This document shows positions 25,534 through 35,227 of a DNA stretch of 64,000 bases, piece by piece. The translations under genes were made by a program, and so were the position numbers. The stretch lies in assembly GCA_020725025.1 (NCBI GenBank), contig DYFV01000024.1, positions 1 to 64,000 of the forward strand, written 5' to 3'. This stretch comes from Azoarcus sp. Lineage in GTDB: Bacteria > Pseudomonadota > Gammaproteobacteria > Burkholderiales > Rhodocyclaceae. Within the stretch, counting starts at the first letter, position 1. Each line of letters starts with the position of its first letter. The notes beneath the pieces were generated by a model. The model made no database searches. It was given only the letters and a program-made list of their open reading frames with translations, and was not told the origin of the DNA.

Positions 25534-26757
25534 TCAGCGTTGCGCAGCCGGGGCGACGGGCTCGCCTTCGGTGGCGGCGGCGGGGGCGTTGGGGGCCTCG
25601 GCGGCCACCGGGGCTCCCGGTCCGAGCTTGAGCACGCCGTCGGTGATGACCCGGTCGCCCGCGGCGAGCCCGCCGTGGATCACCCAGTCGTCGCCCGACC
25701 AGTCGCCCACCTCGACCGGCCGCATCGCGGCCTTGCCGTCCTTGTCGATCACGTACACGTACTTGCCCTGGGGGCCTTCGAGCACCGCGCGCTGGGGCAC
25801 CTTGAAGGCGCCGTGGCGCTCCGCGCCGGTGAGGCGCACGCGCACGAACTGCCCAGGATGGAGCAGGCCGGCCGGGTTGGGCACCTCGGCGCGGGCCTCT
25901 GCGGTGCCGGTCTCGCCGCTGATGCGCACGTCGGCGAAGTCCACCACGCCGGCCTGCGGTGCCTCGCTGCCGTCCGAGAGGATCAGCGTGGCCTTGAAGC
26001 GGCCGTCCTCGGGCAGGCGCACCCGCCCATCGGCGATCTCGCGGCGCAGCTTGAGGCGCTCGCTGTCGGGGATGCCGAAGAGCACGTGCATCGGATCCAT
26101 CTGCGTCACGGTGGTGAGCAGCATGTCGGGTCCGGACACGAGAGAGCCTTCCGAGGCCAGGGCTCGGCTGGCGACGCCGGCGATCGGGGAGGTGACCCGG
26201 GTCCAGTCGAGGTTGAGGCGCGCCTCGTCGACACGCGCCCGGGCCGCCTGCACGTCGGCTTCGGCGATCGCCTGGGCGGAGACCGCGTCGTCGTACTCGC
26301 GCTGGCTCACCGCGCGGGACGCGATCAGCGGGGCGAGCCGCTCGGCCTCGCGCTTCGCCTGGGCGAGGCGCGCCCGGGCTCCGGCGAGGTCGGCCTCGGC
26401 GCGGGCGAGGGCGGCGCGATAGGGTGCGGGATCGATGGTAAACAGCGACTGGCCGGCCTTCACCGGCTGGCCTTCGCGATAATTGCGCGATTCGAGGATG
26501 CCGGTCACCCGCGCGCGGATCTGCGCCTCGCGCGAGCCCTTGATCTGTCCGGTGTATTCGTAGGTGACCGGGACCGTCTGAGGGTGTACGGTGACCGCCT
26601 TCACGGGCACGGGGCCGCCGAACATGCCGGCGGGACCGTTGCCGGCGCCACTGTCGGCACCGCAGCCGGCGAGCAGGGCGAGCGAGACGACGAGGGGGAG
26701 GGCGAGCCGACGTGTCGCGCGGCGCCCGGGTGTCGGGCGCTGGGTGAGTCTTGTCAT
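25534..26757 (-). CDS. RND efflux periplasmic adaptor lipoprotein (AcrA/MexA type)
   Basis: The 407-residue membrane fusion protein has a lipobox (LALLAGC), the biotinyl-lipoyl-like half-motif VPVTYEYTGQIKGSREAQIRA and RVTGILESRNYREGQPVKAGQ, and an Ala/Arg-rich hairpin of about 80 residues. The second lipoyl half (LNLDWTRVTSPIAGVASRAL) and the beta-barrel region follow. It links the RND pump to the outer-membrane channel. It is the first gene of the operon, transcribed from a promoter that overlaps the TetR operator. Confidence 0.92.
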   Translation of the reverse strand: MTRLTQRPTPGRRATRRLALPLVVSLALLAGCGADSGAGNGPAGMFGGPVPVKAVTVHPQTVPVTYEYTGQIKGSREAQIRARVTGILESRNYREGQPVKAGQSLFTIDPAPYRAALARAEADLAGARARLAQAKREAERLAPLIASRAVSQREYDDAVSAQAIAEADVQAARARVDEARLNLDWTRVTSPIAGVASRALASEGSLVSGPDMLLTTVTQMDPMHVLFGIPDSERLKLRREIADGRVRLPEDGRFKATLILSDGSEAPQAGVVDFADVRISGETGTAEARAEVPNPAGLLHPGQFVRVRLTGAERHGAFKVPQRAVLEGPQGKYVYVIDKDGKAAMRPVEVGDWSGDDWVIHGGLAAGDRVITDGVLKLGPGAPVAAEAPNAPAAATEGEPVAPAAQR

Positions 26758-26838
26758 TGTTTTTCCTCGAATACGTTGCGAGGGCGCGCTTCGTGAGCGC
26801 TCCCCGCGGGGTCAGGGGCGATGCCAGGGGGAAGCCGA

Positions 26839-26867
26839 ATCCTACGCGCAGGCTGTCATACATTCAA
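26839..26867 (-). promoter_or_regulatory. sigma-70 promoter of the efflux operon
   Basis: On the minus strand, TTGAAT (26862-26867) and TAGGAT (26839-26844) lie 17 bp apart, about 80 bp upstream of the adaptor start. The -35 element is inside the palindromic operator, so repressor binding would block RNA polymerase. Confidence 0.7.
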
Positions 26868-26882
26868 GCATGTATGTAAAAT
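26853..26882 (+). promoter_or_regulatory. candidate promoter of the tetR gene
   Basis: CTGTCA (26853-26858) and TAAAAT (26877-26882) are separated by 18 bp, and the operator fills the spacer. This gives negative autoregulation in the common acrR/ttgR layout. Confidence 0.55.
26857..26876. promoter_or_regulatory. palindromic operator for the divergent TetR regulator
   Basis: CATACAT and ATGTATG are perfect 7-bp arms with a 6-bp spacer (CATACATTCAAGCATGTATG). This resembles the AcrR/TtgR-type operators, which also contain TACAT/ATGTA arms. It lies in the -35 of the pump operon and the spacer of the tetR promoter. Confidence 0.72.
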
Positions 26883-26953
26883 AGTCTTTGCCGGCGTCGC
26901 AATGCCGCAACACCGGGGAGGATGGGCCGCAACGATTGCGGAGGAGTGAAAGA

Positions 26954-27613
26954 ATGGTCCGAAAAACCAAGGAAGAGGCGCTGGAAACGCGGGAACGCAT
27001 CCTGGATGCGGCCGAGCGGGTGTTCCAGCAAAAGGGCGTGTCGCGCACCTCGCTGCACGAGGTGGCCGCCGCGGCGGGCGTCACCCGCGGGGCGATCTAC
27101 TGGCATTTCCAGAACAAGGCCGAGCTCTTCGACGCGATGATCGAGCGCGTCTGCGCGCCCTTCGAGAACCTGTGCTCCGGCCCGCAGATCCTGGTCGGGC
27201 GGGAAGACAAGCTCGGCTTCGTGCGCGAGATGGCGATCGACTTCCTGCGGCGCGTGGAGAGCGACCAGCGCTACGGCCAGGTCTTCGAGATCGCGTGGCA
27301 CAAGTGCGAGTACGTGGATGAGATGTGCGCCATCCGCGACAAGTATCTGGAGGTGGGCAACCGCTATCTCGCGGTGCTGGAGACGGCGATCCGGGACGCC
27401 CAGGAGAAAGGGCGCTTGCGGGCGGACGTCGATCCCCGCCAGGCGGCGATCGGCTTGCACGCCCTGGTGGACGGGCTGGCGATCAACTGGACGCTGGCAC
27501 CGGGCGGGTTTCCCCTGGGGGAGATGGCTCCGGGGATCATCGATGCGTATCTGGCGGGGTTGGGGACGGCGTGCATGGTTGGGGGCGGCGCCGTCCATCC
27601 ATCCCCACCCTGA
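26954..27613 (+). CDS. TetR/AcrR-family repressor of the efflux operon
   Basis: The 219-residue protein has an N-terminal helix-turn-helix (TRERILDAAERVFQQKGVSRTS then VAAAAGVTRGAIYWHFQNKAEL, about 11-55) that is nearly identical in pattern to AcrR/TtgR/MexZ-type regulators. The C-terminal domain is all-helical ligand-binding sequence. ATG at 26954 has GAGGAG 8 bp upstream. It is divergent from the RND operon, and the palindrome between them is its likely site. Inducers are unknown. The last residues run towards a dispersed repeat. Confidence 0.9.
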   Translation: MVRKTKEEALETRERILDAAERVFQQKGVSRTSLHEVAAAAGVTRGAIYWHFQNKAELFDAMIERVCAPFENLCSGPQILVGREDKLGFVREMAIDFLRRVESDQRYGQVFEIAWHKCEYVDEMCAIRDKYLEVGNRYLAVLETAIRDAQEKGRLRADVDPRQAAIGLHALVDGLAINWTLAPGGFPLGEMAPGIIDAYLAGLGTACMVGGGAVHPSPP

Positions 27614-27615
27614 CC

Positions 27616-27657
27616 CGGGAGCCTCCGCTTCGCTCCGTCGTTCGGCAGGCGGCGAGC
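27616..27657 (+). repeat. dispersed 42-bp repeat, copy 2
   Basis: Matches 825-866 at 39 of 42 positions. Here it is intergenic, between the convergent tetR and glnD genes, and no ORF uses it. Confidence 0.7.
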
Positions 27658-27675
27658 GGTGCTTCGCGCCGGTTG

Positions 27676-30261
27676 TTACACCTGCAAGCGCTCCAGCAGC
27701 TCCCGCTCGATCTTCACCACCCGCGCCTCCTGCGACAGCCCGCGGCCGGTGAGCAGGAAGGTGTCCTCCACCCGCTCGCCCAGGGTCGCGATCTTGGCCG
27801 TGTGCAGGTCGATGTCGTTGCGCGCCAGCACTTCGGCCACCGAATACAGCAGGCCGGGGCGGTCGGCGGCGGTCAGCGAGAGGATGTAGTACTTGCCCGA
27901 CTCGTCGGGCAGGATGCTCACCTGCGGGGTGATCGGGAAGTGCCGCACCTGGCGGGACAGCCGGCCGCCGGCGGGGCGGTCGGGCGGGCCGGGGTGGCGC
28001 AGGCGCTCGGTGAGCTCGTGCTCGATCAGCGCGATCACGTCGCGGTAGTGCTCGGCGTTGCCCGGGTCCTGGAGCATGAAGCTGTCGAGCGCGTAGCCGT
28101 GGCGGGTGGTGTGCACCTTGGCGTCGAGGATGGTGAAGCCCATGCGGCCGAAGAAGCCGGTGAGCCGCACGAAGAGATCCTTCTGGTCGGGGGTGAACAC
28201 CATCACCTGCACGCCCTGGTCCTCCTCCGACACGCGGGCCTTCACCACCGGCTCGTCCGATGTCGGGCGGTAGTAGAGCAGGCGCGTGTGCCAGGCGATC
28301 TCCTCCGGGGAGTGGCGCATGAAATAGACCGCGTCGAGCTCCGACCATAGCTCGTCTTCCACCCCGGGACGCAGACCGTGGAAGCGCAGCATCCGCCGCG
28401 CGTCCTCCTGGCGGTCGTCGAGGCCCAGGGCCTGCTGAGGCGTCGCGCCGCGCAGCAGCCGCTGGGTGGCGAAGAAGAGATCCTCGAGGAGCTTGCCCTT
28501 CCAGCCGTTCCACACTTTCGGGCTGGTGCCGCGGATGTCGGCGTGGGTGAGGAGGTAGAGCGCGGTCAGGCGCCGCTCGGTCTGCACCACGTCGGCGAAG
28601 CGGCGGATCACCGCCGGGTCGTAGGTGTCCTCCTTCTGCGCCACGTGGGACATGGTGAGGTGGTGCTCCACCAGCCACACCACCAGCGCGGTGTCTTCCG
28701 GGGCCAGGGCGTGCTGCTCGCAGAACTCCCGCGCGTCGGCCATCCCGAGCTTGGAGTGGTCGCCTCCGCGGCCCTTGGCGATGTCGTGGAAGAGGGCCGC
28801 CACGTAGAGCAGCCAGTGCCTGTCGAATCCCAGGATGAGCCGCGTCATCAGCGGATACTCGTGGGCGTGCTCGCCCATGGTGAAGCGGCGCACGTTCCGC
28901 AGCACCATCAGGATGTGCTGGTCCACCGTGTAGACGTGGAACAGGTCGTGCTGCATCTGGCCCACGATGCGGCGCCAGGGCGGGATGTAGCGGGACAGGA
29001 TCCCGTACTGGTTCATGCGCCGGAACTCGTGCACGATGCCGCGCTTCTGCTGCAGGATCTGCAGGAAGAGGGCGCGGTTGGCCGGATCCGCACGGAAGGC
29101 GGCGTTGACCCGGGTGCGGTTGAGCCACAGGGCACGCAGCGTGCGCGCCGTCATGCCCTTGAGCTCGGAGCGCTGCTGCAGCAGCAGGAAGCATTCGAGC
29201 AGCGCCGACGGATGGCGCTGGAAGGTGTCCTCGGCGCGGATATCGAGCAGCTCGCGCACAGCCTGGAAGTGGTCGTTGATGACGATGGCGGTGCCGCCGC
29301 GGTCGGGGAAGAACTCGGTGGCGTAGTTCTGCAGCAGGATGATGTTGGTCTGGGTGACCTTCTTCGCCGTCAGGTAGTAGCGCTGCATCAGCACTTCCGA
29401 GGCGCGCTTGGCGGCCGTGCCCTCGATCCCCAGGGCGCGGGCGAGCTTCTCCTGATAGTCGAAGAGGAGCCGGTCCTCGGCGCGCCCGGTGAGGTAGTGC
29501 AGCCGGATGCGCAGGTGCTGCAGGAAGCGCTCGATGCTGCGCAGGTCACTCGCTTCGGCACCGGTGATCAGGCGCCGCCGGGCGAGATCGCGCCAGTTGT
29601 GCCCGAGGCCTGCGGCGCGGGCGATCCAGCCCAGCATCTGCAGGTCGCGCAGCCCCCCCGGGCTTTCCTTGCAGTTCGGCTCGAGCGAGAAGGGGGTGTC
29701 GTTGTAACGGGCGTAGCGCTGCTCCTGCTCGAGCTGCTTGGCCTTGTAGAAGGCGCGCGGATCGAGCATGGCGTGATAGCGCTCGTCGAAGGCGGCGAAG
29801 AGTTTCGCGTTGCCGTGCAGCAGGCGCGCCTCGAGCAGATTGGTCTGGACCGTGATGTCCTGGGCCGCCGCCTCGAGGCATTCGTCCAGGGTGCGCACGC
29901 TGTACCCGATCTCGAGACCGACGTCCCACAGGGCGCCGACCAGGGTCGACAGGCGCGCCTGGAGGTCGCCGTCGGCGGGGGACGGCAGCAGGACCAGCAG
30001 GTCGACGTCCGAGTGGGGAAAGAGCTCGCCCCGGCCGTAGCCGCCCACCGCAAGCAGGGCTCCGTTGCGCGGCATCCCGCACACTTCCCAGAGCGCGACG
30101 ATCGCCTGGTCCACCAGCCTGGCCCGGCCCTTGAGCACCGTGGCGGTGGCCGGCCGCGCCTCGTAGGCGGCGCGGATCGACGCGGAGCCCTCGACCAGGC
30201 CGGCGCGAGCGCGCTGGATGGCCTCCTGGATCTCGTCGGTGGAGATGGGCAGCGAGCTCAT
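27676..30261 (-). CDS. glnD: [protein-PII] uridylyltransferase / uridylyl-removing enzyme
   Basis: The 861-residue bifunctional nitrogen sensor has the nucleotidyltransferase motif GGYGRGELFPHSDVDLLVL near 73-91. The GlnD-specific helical region follows, then an HD domain (LFHDIAKGRGGDHSKLG) for uridylyl removal, and two C-terminal ACT domains that sense glutamine. It modifies PII proteins to control glutamine synthetase and Ntr regulation. ATG at 30261 was chosen; an in-frame TTG at 30282 would overlap map but has no support. It is the last gene of the minus-strand map-glnD pair. Confidence 0.95.
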   Translation of the reverse strand: MSSLPISTDEIQEAIQRARAGLVEGSASIRAAYEARPATATVLKGRARLVDQAIVALWEVCGMPRNGALLAVGGYGRGELFPHSDVDLLVLLPSPADGDLQARLSTLVGALWDVGLEIGYSVRTLDECLEAAAQDITVQTNLLEARLLHGNAKLFAAFDERYHAMLDPRAFYKAKQLEQEQRYARYNDTPFSLEPNCKESPGGLRDLQMLGWIARAAGLGHNWRDLARRRLITGAEASDLRSIERFLQHLRIRLHYLTGRAEDRLLFDYQEKLARALGIEGTAAKRASEVLMQRYYLTAKKVTQTNIILLQNYATEFFPDRGGTAIVINDHFQAVRELLDIRAEDTFQRHPSALLECFLLLQQRSELKGMTARTLRALWLNRTRVNAAFRADPANRALFLQILQQKRGIVHEFRRMNQYGILSRYIPPWRRIVGQMQHDLFHVYTVDQHILMVLRNVRRFTMGEHAHEYPLMTRLILGFDRHWLLYVAALFHDIAKGRGGDHSKLGMADAREFCEQHALAPEDTALVVWLVEHHLTMSHVAQKEDTYDPAVIRRFADVVQTERRLTALYLLTHADIRGTSPKVWNGWKGKLLEDLFFATQRLLRGATPQQALGLDDRQEDARRMLRFHGLRPGVEDELWSELDAVYFMRHSPEEIAWHTRLLYYRPTSDEPVVKARVSEEDQGVQVMVFTPDQKDLFVRLTGFFGRMGFTILDAKVHTTRHGYALDSFMLQDPGNAEHYRDVIALIEHELTERLRHPGPPDRPAGGRLSRQVRHFPITPQVSILPDESGKYYILSLTAADRPGLLYSVAEVLARNDIDLHTAKIATLGERVEDTFLLTGRGLSQEARVVKIERELLERLQV

Positions 30262-30274
30262 GGGGCGGGGCGGG

Positions 30275-31090
30275 TCAGGCAAACCGCTCGGCGACGAGCG
30301 GAGGCGGGGGCGGGCATTGCTCCGACACGGTGAGGACCTCGACGCCGCTGTCGGTCACCAGCACGGTGTGCTCCCACTGGGCGGACAGGCTGCGGTCCTT
30401 GGTCACGATGGTCCAGCCGTCGGGCAGCTCCGAGATGGCGGCCTTGCCGGCGTTGATCATCGGCTCGATGGTGAAGATCATGCCGGATCTGACCTCGACG
30501 CCGGTGCCGGGCTTGCCGTAATGCAGCACCTGGGGCTCCTCGTGGAACTTGGCGCCGATGCCGTGGCCGCAGAACTCGCGCACCACGGAGAAGCCGTTGC
30601 CCTCGGCGTGCTTCTGGATGGCGTAGCCGATGTCGCCCAGGCGGGCGCCCGGCCGCACCGCGGCGATCCCGAGCCACAGGCACTCGAAGGTCACGTGGCA
30701 CAGGCGCTTGGCGAGGATGCTCCCCTCGCCGCCGACGATGAACATGCGGCTCGTGTCGCCGTGGTAGCCGTCCTTGATGACCGTGATGTCGAGGTTGACG
30801 ATGTCCCCGCGCTTCAAGGCCTTGTCGCCGGGAATGCCGTGGCACACCTGGTGGTTCACAGAGGTGCAGATGGACTTCGGATAGGGGACGTAGCCGGGCG
30901 GGGCGTAGTTGAGCGGCGCCGGGATCGTGCCCTGCACGTTCACCATGTAGTCGTGGCACAGGCGGTCGAGCTCGCCCGTGGTGACGCCTGGCTTCACGTG
31001 CGGCGTGATGTAGTCGAGCACTTCGGCGGCCAGGCGGCCGGCTACGCGCATCTTCTGGATTTCTTCCGGAGTTTTTATGGTGATGCTCAT
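30275..31090 (-). CDS. map: type I methionine aminopeptidase
   Basis: The 271-residue enzyme removes the initiator Met from new proteins. The five metal ligands are visible: Asp in NLDITVIKDGYHGD (two), His in CGHGIGAKFHEEP, Glu in TIEPMINAG and Glu in QWEHTVLVT. It lacks the N-terminal zinc finger of longer types. It is divergent from rpsB across 285 bp, the standard map/rpsB arrangement, and lies 13 bp upstream of glnD. Confidence 0.95.
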   Translation of the reverse strand: MSITIKTPEEIQKMRVAGRLAAEVLDYITPHVKPGVTTGELDRLCHDYMVNVQGTIPAPLNYAPPGYVPYPKSICTSVNHQVCHGIPGDKALKRGDIVNLDITVIKDGYHGDTSRMFIVGGEGSILAKRLCHVTFECLWLGIAAVRPGARLGDIGYAIQKHAEGNGFSVVREFCGHGIGAKFHEEPQVLHYGKPGTGVEVRSGMIFTIEPMINAGKAAISELPDGWTIVTKDRSLSAQWEHTVLVTDSGVEVLTVSEQCPPPPPLVAERFA

Positions 31091-31189
31091 CGTGTGGGGG
31101 TCGGACGCAAAGGTGGAAGGCTAGCGCATGCCCGATTCGCGGGCAAATTCGCAGGGTTGGCGACTTAAGGCCGATTGCATGAGGCCGGC

Positions 31190-31219
31190 TTGAGGCGGTG
31201 CTCCGTTAGCTGCTATTAT
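31190..31219 (+). promoter_or_regulatory. sigma-70 promoter of the rpsB-tsf operon
   Basis: TTGAGG (31190-31195) and TATTAT (31214-31219) are separated by 18 bp. Transcription would begin near 31226, leaving a leader of about 150 bases before rpsB. Confidence 0.65.
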
Positions 31220-31226
31220 CTCGCGC

Positions 31227-31311
31227 TTGCCTGCCGAAGGTGGTAGGCAAAATCCCCACGCCCGGCTTCAGAGCCGATTGGGTCCGTCGCGAACGGGGCA
31301 GAGCCCCGCGG
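31227..31311 (+). promoter_or_regulatory. structured rpsB leader RNA
   Basis: A hairpin TTGCCTGCC / GGTAGGCAA (31227-31250, one G-U pair, 6-base loop) begins at the predicted transcription start, and a second small hairpin GGGGC-AGA-GCCCC follows near 31298-31310. rpsB leaders in other Proteobacteria bind S2 for autogenous control. Here the structure is seen, but the control is inferred. Confidence 0.45.
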
Positions 31312-31375
31312 CGGTCGATAGGCCGCGCAAGCGGTCGGGTCGGGCGGAGGTTCAACCCTTAGACTCGGAGTTACC

Positions 31376-32131
31376 ATGACTGTCACGATGCGTCAGATGC
31401 TCGAAGCGGGCGTCCATTTCGGCCACCAGACCCGTTTCTGGAATCCGCGCATGGCCCCCTATATCTTCGGCCAGCGCAACAAGATCCATATCGTCAACCT
31501 CGAGAAGACCATGGCCATGTACACCGAGGCCATGAACTTCGTGCGCAAGCTCGCTGCGAACCGCGGAACCATCCTGTTCGTGGGCACCAAGCGCCAGGCG
31601 CGCGAGATCGTCGCCGAGGAAGCCCGCCGCGCCGGCATGCCCTACGTTGACGAGCGCTGGCTGGGCGGCATGCTCACCAACTTCAAGACCGTCAAGCAGT
31701 CGATCAAGCGCCTGAAGGAAATGGAGGCGATGGTCGAGGACGGTTCCATCGAGCGCCTGTCCAAGAAGGAAGCGCTGATGGCCACGCGCGAAATGGAGAA
31801 GCTGCAGAAGTCGATCGGCGGCATCAAGGACATGGGCGGCCTGCCCGATGCGCTGTTCGTGATCGACGTGGGCTACCACAAGATCGCCATCACCGAAGCC
31901 CAGAAGCTCGGTATCCCGGTCATCGCCGTGGTCGATACCAACCACTCGCCCGAAGGCGTCGATTACGTGATCCCCGGCAACGACGACTCCTCGCGCGCCA
32001 TCCGCCTGTACGCCCGCGGCGTCGCCGATGCGGTGCTGGAAGGCCGCAACCAGGTGCTGCAGGACATCGTCGCCGCCGGTTCCGACGAATTTGTCGAGGT
32101 CGAGGAAGAGGGCTCGGGCGACGAGGCCTGA
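31376..32131 (+). CDS. rpsB: 30S ribosomal protein S2
   Basis: The 251-residue S2 is full length: [20 protein letters not shown] near 5-24, [20 protein letters not shown] and [19 protein letters not shown] follow in order. It binds the head of the small subunit and is needed to recruit S1. It is the first gene of the rpsB-tsf-pyrH-frr run; the 49-bp gap before tsf is normal for this operon. Confidence 0.98.
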   Translation: MTVTMRQMLEAGVHFGHQTRFWNPRMAPYIFGQRNKIHIVNLEKTMAMYTEAMNFVRKLAANRGTILFVGTKRQAREIVAEEARRAGMPYVDERWLGGMLTNFKTVKQSIKRLKEMEAMVEDGSIERLSKKEALMATREMEKLQKSIGGIKDMGGLPDALFVIDVGYHKIAITEAQKLGIPVIAVVDTNHSPEGVDYVIPGNDDSSRAIRLYARGVADAVLEGRNQVLQDIVAAGSDEFVEVEEEGSGDEA

Positions 32132-32180
32132 TCTCCGCGATCCGCGACCGTACCGAAACGATTAAGACTCAGGAGTTAGC

Positions 32181-33068
32181 ATGGCGGAAATTACCGCGAG
32201 CATGGTCAAGGAGCTGCGCGAGAAGACCGACGCGCCCATGATGGAATGCAAGAAGGCGCTGACGGAAGCGGCCGGCGACATGGCCAAGGCCGAAGAGATC
32301 CTGCGCGTCAAGCTCGGCAGCAAGGCGAGCAAGGCCGCCTCCCGCGTCACCGCGGAAGGCGTGGTCGGCACCTATCTGTCGGCCGACGGCAAGCTCGCCG
32401 CAATGGTGGAAGTGAACTGCGAGACCGACTTCGTCGCCAAGAACGACGATTTCCTGGCGCTCACCGCCTCGCTCGCCGAGCTGGTGGCCACCAAGAACCC
32501 GGCCGACGTGGCGGCGCTGTCGGCGCTGGAGCTCGACGGCCAGACCGTCGAGGCCGTGCGTACCGCGCTGGTGGGCAAGATCGGCGAGAACATGACGATC
32601 CGCCGCTTCGTGCGTGTCGAGGCGAAGGGCCAGGTGGCGAGCTATGTGCACGCCGGCGCCAAGATCGGCGTGCTGATCGACCTGGTCGGCGGCGACGAGC
32701 AGCTCGGCAAGGATCTGGCGATGCACATCGCCGCCTCCAAGCCGAAGGCGCTCACCGCGGCCGAGATCCCGGCCGAGCTGACCGACGCCGAGCGCCGCAT
32801 CGCCATCGAGAAGGCGCGCGAAGCCGGCAAGCCGGAAGCGATGCTGGACAAGATCGCCGAAGGCTCGGTGCAGAAGTTTCTGAAGGAAGTCACGCTGCTC
32901 GGCCAGCCCTTCGTCAAGGACGACAAGCTCACCGTCGAGGCGCTGCTGAAGTCCAAGGGCGCTTCGGTCGCGAGCTTCGCCCTCTACGTGGTGGGCGAGG
33001 GCATCGAGAAGAAGGTGACCGACTTCGCGGCGGAAGTCGCCGCCCAGGCCGCGGCCGCGCAGAAGTAA
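32181..33068 (+). CDS. tsf: elongation factor Ts
   Basis: The 295-residue protein exchanges GDP for GTP on EF-Tu. It has the N-terminal UBA-like domain ([20 protein letters not shown]) and the EF-Tu contact motif [12 protein letters not shown] near residues 79-90. Two core subdomains and the coiled-coil region ([20 protein letters not shown]) follow. It is cotranscribed with rpsB and followed 11 bp later by pyrH. Confidence 0.98.
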   Translation: MAEITASMVKELREKTDAPMMECKKALTEAAGDMAKAEEILRVKLGSKASKAASRVTAEGVVGTYLSADGKLAAMVEVNCETDFVAKNDDFLALTASLAELVATKNPADVAALSALELDGQTVEAVRTALVGKIGENMTIRRFVRVEAKGQVASYVHAGAKIGVLIDLVGGDEQLGKDLAMHIAASKPKALTAAEIPAELTDAERRIAIEKAREAGKPEAMLDKIAEGSVQKFLKEVTLLGQPFVKDDKLTVEALLKSKGASVASFALYVVGEGIEKKVTDFAAEVAAQAAAAQK

Positions 33069-33079
33069 GGAAGCATCCG

Positions 33080-33796
33080 ATGACTGTCGCCGCCTACAAG
33101 CGCATCATGTTGAAGCTCTCTGGCGAAGCCCTGATGGGCGACGACCAGTACGGCATCAACGAAGAGGTGGTCAGCCGCATCGTGACCGAGATCGCCGAGG
33201 TCATCCGCCTCGGCGTGCAGGTCGGGGTGGTGATCGGCGGCGGCAACATCTTTCGCGGGATGAAGGGCGCGGCCTCCGGCATGGACCGCGCCACCGCCGA
33301 CTACATGGGCATGCTCGCGACCGTCATGAACGCGATGGCGCTCGCGGACGCGATGCGCCGCGCCGACGTGGAGGCGCGCGTGCAGTCGGCGCTGCGCATC
33401 GACCAGGTGGTCGAGCCCTACATTCGCGGACGTGCCATCCGGCACATGGAAGAAGGCCGTGTCGTGATCTTCGCCGCCGGTACCGGCAACCCCTTCTTCA
33501 CCACCGACACCGCGGCGGCGCTGCGCGGTTCGGAGATGGGGGCGCAGATCGTGCTCAAGGCCACCAAGGTCGACGGCGTCTATACGGCCGACCCCAAGAA
33601 GGATCCGCAGGCGCAGCGTTATCACCGCATCAGTTTCGACGAGGCCATCGGGCGCAACCTGGCGGTGCTCGACGCGACCGCCTTCGCCCTGTGCCGCGAT
33701 CAGAAACTGCCGATCAACGTGTTCTCGATCTTCAAGCCGGGCGCATTGAAGCGCGTGGTGCTGGGCGAAGACGAGGGCACGCTGGTCCATTCCTGA
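33080..33796 (+). CDS. pyrH: UMP kinase
   Basis: The 238-residue amino-acid-kinase-fold enzyme phosphorylates UMP to UDP. Family marks are KLSGEALMG near 11-19, [12 protein letters not shown] with the glycine-rich phosphate loop, and [20 protein letters not shown] at 33080 begins the usual short N-terminus ([11 protein letters not shown]). It is the third gene of the operon and is normally regulated by UTP and GTP at the protein level. Confidence 0.97.
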   Translation: MTVAAYKRIMLKLSGEALMGDDQYGINEEVVSRIVTEIAEVIRLGVQVGVVIGGGNIFRGMKGAASGMDRATADYMGMLATVMNAMALADAMRRADVEARVQSALRIDQVVEPYIRGRAIRHMEEGRVVIFAAGTGNPFFTTDTAAALRGSEMGAQIVLKATKVDGVYTADPKKDPQAQRYHRISFDEAIGRNLAVLDATAFALCRDQKLPINVFSIFKPGALKRVVLGEDEGTLVHS

Positions 33797-33806
33797 GGAC
33801 TCGACG

Positions 33807-34364
33807 ATGATTCCGGAACTCAAGAAGACGACCGAACAGAAGATGCAGAAGTCGGTCGAGGTGCTCAAGACCGACCTCGCCAAGGTGCGCACGGGTCGCG
33901 CGCACACCGGCCTGCTCGATCACGTGCAGGTCGAGTACTACGGCAGCATGGTGCCGGTCAACCAGGTGGCCAACGTCACCCTGATCGACGCGCGCACCAT
34001 CGGCGTGCAGCCGTGGGAAAAGAACATGGTGTCCAAGGTCGAGAAGGCGATCCGCGACAGCGACCTCGGGCTGAACCCGGCCACCATGGGCGAGCTCATC
34101 CGCGTGCCGATGCCCGCGCTCACCGAGGAGCGCCGCCGCGACCTCACCAAGGTCGTGCGCCACGAAGGCGAGACCGCCAAGGTGGCGGTGCGCAATCTTC
34201 GCCGCGATGCGAATCAGCACCTGAAGGACGGCGTCAAGGACAAGACGATCTCGGAGGACGAGGAGCGTCGTGCCCAGGACGATATCCAGAAGCTCACCGA
34301 CAAGTACATCGCCGAAATCGACAAGCTGCTCGCTCAGAAAGAGCAGGAACTGATGCAGATCTGA
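33807..34364 (+). CDS. frr: ribosome recycling factor
   Basis: The 185-residue protein is the normal length for RRF, with the three-helix-bundle ends ([29 protein letters not shown]) and the inserted domain II ([20 protein letters not shown]). The C-terminal helix [13 protein letters not shown] is conserved. With EF-G it splits the post-termination ribosome. It lies 10 bp after pyrH. Confidence 0.97.
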   Translation: MIPELKKTTEQKMQKSVEVLKTDLAKVRTGRAHTGLLDHVQVEYYGSMVPVNQVANVTLIDARTIGVQPWEKNMVSKVEKAIRDSDLGLNPATMGELIRVPMPALTEERRRDLTKVVRHEGETAKVAVRNLRRDANQHLKDGVKDKTISEDEERRAQDDIQKLTDKYIAEIDKLLAQKEQELMQI

Positions 34365-34411
34365 TCCGGTCCGGATCCGATCTTCGACTCTGCGACTCGC
34401 GGGAGGCCTGC

Positions 34412-35227
34412 ATGGCGGACCGAAACTTCACCAGTTCGACGCGTGAGATCCCCGACGTGTCGGCCGCTCCGCGCCACATCGCGATCATCATGGACGGCAA
34501 CGGGCGTTGGGCGCGCAAGCGCTTCATGCCCCGCGTGGCCGGTCACGGCCGCGGCGTGGAAGCAGTGCGCAACGTCATCCGCGGCTGCATGGAGCGGGGC
34601 GTCAGCCATCTCACGCTCTTCGCCTTCAGCTCCGAGAACTGGCGTCGCCCGGCCGACGAGGTCTCCTTTCTGATGCAGCTCTTCATGCGCTCGCTGCAGA
34701 AGGAGGTGGACCGGCTGCACCAGAACGGCATCCGCTTCCGGGTGATCGGCGACCTCTCGCGTTTCGAGGCGCCGCTCGTGGAGATGATCCGCAATGCCGA
34801 GCGCGTCACCGCCGACAACGACAAGCTGACCCTCACCGTCGCCGCCAACTACGGCGGGCGCTGGGACATCATGCAGGCGGTCAACCGCATGCTGGCGAAG
34901 CATCCGGAGCGGCGCGACGACTTCACCGAAGAGGAGCTCGCCGCGGAGCTCTCGCTCAACTACGGCCCGGAGCCCGATCTCTTCATCCGTACCGGCGGCG
35001 AGAAGCGCATCAGCAACTTCCTGCTGTGGCAGCTCGCCTACACCGAGCTCTATTTCACCGACGTCCTGTGGCCCGACTTCGACGACGCCGCGCTCGACGA
35101 GGCGATCCGTTCCTACCAGTCGCGCGAGCGGCGCTTCGGTCGCACCAGCGAGCAGGTGCAGGCAGCGGCGAAGGACCCGAAGGCGCAGGCCGAATCTCGC
35201 AGCCGCCGCTCGGGTGGCCATGCTTAG
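34412..35227 (+). CDS. uppS: undecaprenyl diphosphate synthase
   Basis: The 271-residue cis-prenyltransferase has the catalytic Asp in [12 protein letters not shown] near 26-37, the FSSENW block, and YGGRWDI followed by [24 protein letters not shown]. It makes the C55 lipid carrier for peptidoglycan and O-antigen. Gly-Gly-Ala-rich residues at the C-terminus run into the overlapping cdsA start. GGGAGG lies 6 bp upstream of the ATG. Confidence 0.96.
   Translation: MADRNFTSSTREIPDVSAAPRHIAIIMDGNGRWARKRFMPRVAGHGRGVEAVRNVIRGCMERGVSHLTLFAFSSENWRRPADEVSFLMQLFMRSLQKEVDRLHQNGIRFRVIGDLSRFEAPLVEMIRNAERVTADNDKLTLTVAANYGGRWDIMQAVNRMLAKHPERRDDFTEEELAAELSLNYGPEPDLFIRTGGEKRISNFLLWQLAYTELYFTDVLWPDFDDAALDEAIRSYQSRERRFGRTSEQVQAAAKDPKAQAESRSRRSGGHA

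Noticed and set aside
30262-30282. Upstream TTG start for glnD
   Set aside because: TTG at 30282 adds seven Pro-rich residues and overlaps map; ATG at 30261 gives the usual N-terminus.
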